A DNA stretch of 64,000 bases from Clostridia bacterium (GTDB taxonomy: Bacteria > Bacillota > Clostridia > Christensenellales > CAG-138): contig JAEDIC010000002.1 of assembly GCA_016292635.1 (NCBI GenBank), positions 115,877-179,876 on the forward strand, in the 5' to 3' direction. The position numbers were made by a program, and so were the translations under genes. Below the pieces are notes generated by a model. It did not search any database. It had not been told where the DNA came from and saw only the letters and a list, made by a program, of their open reading frames with translations. Within the stretch, counting starts at the first letter, position 1; each line of letters opens with the position of its first letter. Shown in pieces: positions 62,114 to 64,000 of this stretch.

Positions 62114-62142
62114 TTGACAAAATGGCGCAGTAATATTAAAAT
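62114..62142 (+). promoter_or_regulatory. perR promoter
   Basis: TTGACA (62114-62119), 17 bases, TAAAAT (62137-62142). Its last base is the first of the palindrome. Confidence 0.8.
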
Positions 62143-62156
62143 AAGAATTATTCTTA
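62142..62156 (+). promoter_or_regulatory. Per/Fur-type box
   Basis: TAAGAATTATTCTTA, a perfect 7-1-7 palindrome over the expected transcription start. It fits the PerR box pattern of AT-rich 7-1-7 sites; self-repression is likely. Confidence 0.75.
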
Positions 62157-62177
62157 ATATAGGCAGGTCAAAGACAT

Positions 62178-62561
62178 ATGATACACTCTAAACAACGGGA
62201 TTTAATCATGGAGACCCTCATGTGTTTCCGCACCCATCCCACTGCGGAGGAGCTTTACAATACCATACGCACCTCCACCGATAGCACAGTCAGCCTTGCC
62301 ACGGTATACCGCAACCTTAATCAGCTGGTGGATGCCGGCATGGTATGCCGCATATCCGTTCCCGGCGACGCGGACCGGTTTGATCCTATAAACGACGGTC
62401 ATCTGCATATGTTATGCGAGCAATGCGGCGCAATGACCGACATACCCGCCAGCGCCATACCCGACATATGCAAAGCCGCTTCCGACTCCACGGGCTGCAC
62501 CGTTACAAGCTGCGCCCTCATGTTCCGGGGCATTTGCCCAAAGTGCGGCGCAAAAGCATAA
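62178..62561 (+). CDS. perR: PerR-like peroxide-sensing Fur-family repressor
   Basis: Fur-family regulator of 127 residues. The five regulatory metal ligands of PerR are all present: His20 (HPTAEELY), Asp69 (RFD), His75 and His77 (GHLH), Asp88 (TDIP). The Asp ligand in place of Fur's Glu is the PerR hallmark. The structural zinc site is Cys80, Cys83, Cys120 and Cys123. In the Fe form, peroxide oxidises the histidines and releases DNA. The N-terminus is slightly shorter than in Bacillus (winged helix STVSLATVYRNLNQL). A palindrome over its own promoter suggests autoregulation. Confidence 0.9.
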   Translation: MIHSKQRDLIMETLMCFRTHPTAEELYNTIRTSTDSTVSLATVYRNLNQLVDAGMVCRISVPGDADRFDPINDGHLHMLCEQCGAMTDIPASAIPDICKAASDSTGCTVTSCALMFRGICPKCGAKA

Positions 62562-62640
62562 CAAAACCATATACAATCCAATCCTGCCATACCCGGTTTT
62601 TACCGGGTATATTTTTTGTATCAAAAACCGTCGCAGTATA

Positions 62641-62680
62641 TTGACTCTGCGGTTTTCATATGATATCATAATGATATCAT
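62641..62680 (+). promoter_or_regulatory. SPFH operon promoter with tandem ATGATATCAT operators
   Basis: TTGACT (62641-62646), 17 bases, TATCAT (62664-62669). The -10 lies inside the first of two identical palindromes ATGATATCAT (62660-62669 and 62671-62680), one base apart, giving an 11-base repeat on one face of the helix. Such tandem sites suit a ribbon-helix-helix protein, and the operon's last gene encodes one. Confidence 0.75.
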
Positions 62681-62703
62681 ATAGAATACATCGGAGGTTT
62701 ACA

Positions 62704-63711
62704 ATGAAAGAAATCGTGCTGAACAAGCGTAAAAACGGCATGGCCATGCTGATACTCATTCTCTCCCTGCTGTTGGCAGCTATTGCCGCGGTGGTATACG
62801 GCGCGTCCCAGGACTGCACCTGGCTGCTGGTGGTTGGCATTGTATGGCTTTGTGTAGGCTGGATACCCCTGCCGGGTCTCAAAGTCATCGCTCCGCAGGA
62901 AGCTCTGGTCCTTACCCTGTTCGGCAAATACATAGGCACCCTTAAGGAAAGCGGTTTTTATTTTGTAAATCCCTTTTGCACAGCGGTAAACCCAGCGGCA
63001 AAAACCAGGCTGAATCAAAGCGGAGATGTGGACAGCGGCATGAAAAAGGGACTTCTGGTCACCTCCGGAGAAGCGATGGTTTCCTCTGAAATTACCAGCA
63101 AAAAGATATCCCTTAAGGCTATGACCCTCAGCAACAGCCGGCAAAAGATAAACGATTGCCTTGGCAACCCCGTTGAGATAGGCATAGCTGTTATCTGGAA
63201 AGTTGTGGATACCGCAAAAGCGGTATTCGATGTGGACAACTACAAGGAGTATCTGTCTCTCCAGTGCGACAGCGCTCTGCGCAATATCGTGCGTATGTAT
63301 CCCTATGATGTATCTCCAAACGTAGATACTACCGGCGATGGCGTTGCCGATGACGGCAGCCTGCGCGGTTCCAGCGATGTTGTGGCCAATCGGATAAGGG
63401 ACGAGATACAAGCCAAAGCAAGCGCTGCCGGCATTGAAATACTCGAGGCTCGCATCACGCATCTTGCGTATGCTCCCGAAATAGCCGCCGTTATGCTGCA
63501 GCGCCAGCAGGCCTCTGCAATAATCGACGCCCGCAAGATGATAGTTGACGGAGCGGTAGGTATGGTAGAAATGGCCCTTGACCGGCTCAATGAGCACGGA
63601 GTGGTAGAGCTTGACGAAGAACGCAAAGCCGCTATGGTTTCCAATTTGCTCGTGGTTCTTTGCGGAAACCGCGATGCCCAGCCCATAGTTAACTCCGGCA
63701 GTCTGTACTGA
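62704..63711 (+). CDS. SPFH/band 7 membrane protein
   Basis: 335 residues. Two close membrane segments at about 13-33 and 37-55 (MLILILSLLLAAIAAVVYG, CTWLLVVGIVWLCVGW) are followed by an SPFH domain (about 65-260: APQEALVLTLFGKYIG, GFYFVNPF, SVN-like turn, ALRNIVRMYPYDV) and a helical tail (AYAPEIAAVMLQRQQASAIIDARKMIVDG). SPFH proteins form membrane scaffolds or rings; this class resembles prokaryotic stomatin/HflK-like ones found with an Arc-type gene. GGAGG lies 5 bases before the ATG at 62704; upstream in-frame codons cover the operators. It overlaps the next gene (TGATG). Confidence 0.9.
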   Translation: MKEIVLNKRKNGMAMLILILSLLLAAIAAVVYGASQDCTWLLVVGIVWLCVGWIPLPGLKVIAPQEALVLTLFGKYIGTLKESGFYFVNPFCTAVNPAAKTRLNQSGDVDSGMKKGLLVTSGEAMVSSEITSKKISLKAMTLSNSRQKINDCLGNPVEIGIAVIWKVVDTAKAVFDVDNYKEYLSLQCDSALRNIVRMYPYDVSPNVDTTGDGVADDGSLRGSSDVVANRIRDEIQAKASAAGIEILEARITHLAYAPEIAAVMLQRQQASAIIDARKMIVDGAVGMVEMALDRLNEHGVVELDEERKAAMVSNLLVVLCGNRDAQPIVNSGSLY

Positions 63712-63914
63712 TGGGCGATAATCAAAAAAAACAGGTTCCGCTGCGGCTGTCCGCTAAGCTGTATGCGGCCATCGCATCATGGGCGGAGGATGATTTTCGC
63801 TCCATAAACGGGCAAATCGAATACCTGCTTACCGAATGCGTAAAGCAACGAAAAAAAGACGGAAAATATGTACCCCACGAGCTGGATACTCCTCCTGAAT
63901 TCCACATCAAATAG
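63711..63914 (+). CDS. Arc-like ribbon-helix-helix protein
   Basis: 67 residues. The start QKKQVPLRLSAKLYAAIASW is the beta strand and first helix of an RHH fold; EDDFRSINGQIEYLLTECVKQR is the second helix. Members described as Arc-family are found next to SPFH genes. The tail KDGKYVPHELDTPPEFHIK is short. The ATG overlaps the SPFH stop by one base, so both are made together. It may bind the tandem ATGATATCAT sites of its own operon; the alternative is a protein partner of the SPFH scaffold. The transcript ends at a strong terminator. Confidence 0.85.
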   Translation: MGDNQKKQVPLRLSAKLYAAIASWAEDDFRSINGQIEYLLTECVKQRKKDGKYVPHELDTPPEFHIK

Positions 63915-63922
63915 CTGAAAGG

Positions 63923-63949
63923 AAAAAGTCCCCTGACAGGGGACTTTTT
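63923..63949 (+). terminator. Terminator of the SPFH operon
   Basis: AAAAAGTCCCC, loop TGACA, GGGGACTTTTT. It directly borders repeat copy 4, so a second copy is expected beyond the window. Confidence 0.92.
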
Positions 63950-63950
63950 A

Positions 63951-64000
63951 GGTTGTCGAAAAAGTGGCATTATGCCACTTTTTCGAGGTTTACATGGCTC
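63951..64000. repeat. Dispersed structured element, copy 4 (cut by window end)
   Basis: Begins GGTTGTCGAAAAAGTGG like copy 2; the first hairpin AAAAAGTGG/CCACTTTTT is intact with loop CATTAT. The element continues to ATGGCTC at the window end, where the second stem starts. Confidence 0.75.

Overview
The window looks like a chromosome segment of a spore-forming Firmicute of class Clostridia. The evidence is sporulation and germination genes (SpoIIID, YunB, YqfC, YqfD, a GerA-type operon, a SpoVB-like flippase), Firmicute gene order (yqfC-yqfD-phoH-pgpH-ybeY-cdd-era-recO; pth-mfd near yabM-yabN-rqcP) and Gram-positive-style signals: strong GGAGG ribosome sites and frequent TATAAT boxes, several preceded by TGG. 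GC content is moderate and the ATA isoleucine codon is common. The family cannot be named from sequence alone. I see no rRNA, tRNA, CRISPR array, prophage or transposase.

Layout. 1-6.4 kb (minus): a truncated sensor kinase and its regulator, a metallo-beta-lactamase-fold hydrolase, tcdA, comF and recD2. 6.6-13.6 kb: an HtrA protease, a PQQ-like beta-propeller protein, a FAD dehydrogenase, and the c-di-AMP synthase pair cdaA-cdaR behind a folded leader RNA. 13.9-18.4 kb: a germinant receptor operon gerA-gerB-gerC with a previously uncalled 53-residue two-helix gene, plus an orphan 101-residue protein. 18.8-25.2 kb: envelope genes, including a class A PBP and two proteins sharing a C-terminal domain that resembles L,D-transpeptidases. 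25.3-36.3 kb: MarR, SpoIIID, ppdK, recO, an inverted YqzL-like gene, era, cdd, ybeY, a short PgpH (c-di-AMP phosphodiesterase family), phoH, yqfD and yqfC. 36.4-46.3 kb: a transglutaminase lipoprotein, asparaginase, an MFS carrier, a membrane XRE/LiaF fusion, VanW, GDPD, a small membrane protein and a nucleoside kinase. 46.5-57.8 kb: SpoVB-like flippase, YabN/MazG, HU, ispDF, rqcP, a PrsA-like foldase, mfd, pth and hpf. 57.9-64 kb: iron uptake (FeoA-FeoB fusion with a Cys-rich partner), YwlG, a large structured RNA (probably the raiA motif) before a zinc-ribbon gene, PerR, and an SPFH/ribbon-helix-helix operon with a tandem operator.

The most unusual signal is a dispersed element of about 193-199 bp with four copies (18517-18715, 41327-41519, 44006-44198, and one cut by the window end at 63951). 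Each complete copy is flanked by a direct duplication of the local sequence, which is a whole terminator hairpin in two cases and a promoter -10 in the third. Base changes between copies keep the stems paired only if the minus strand is read as RNA. The cdaA leader, the raiA-like RNA and the SPFH tandem palindrome are the other signals that gene calls alone do not explain.
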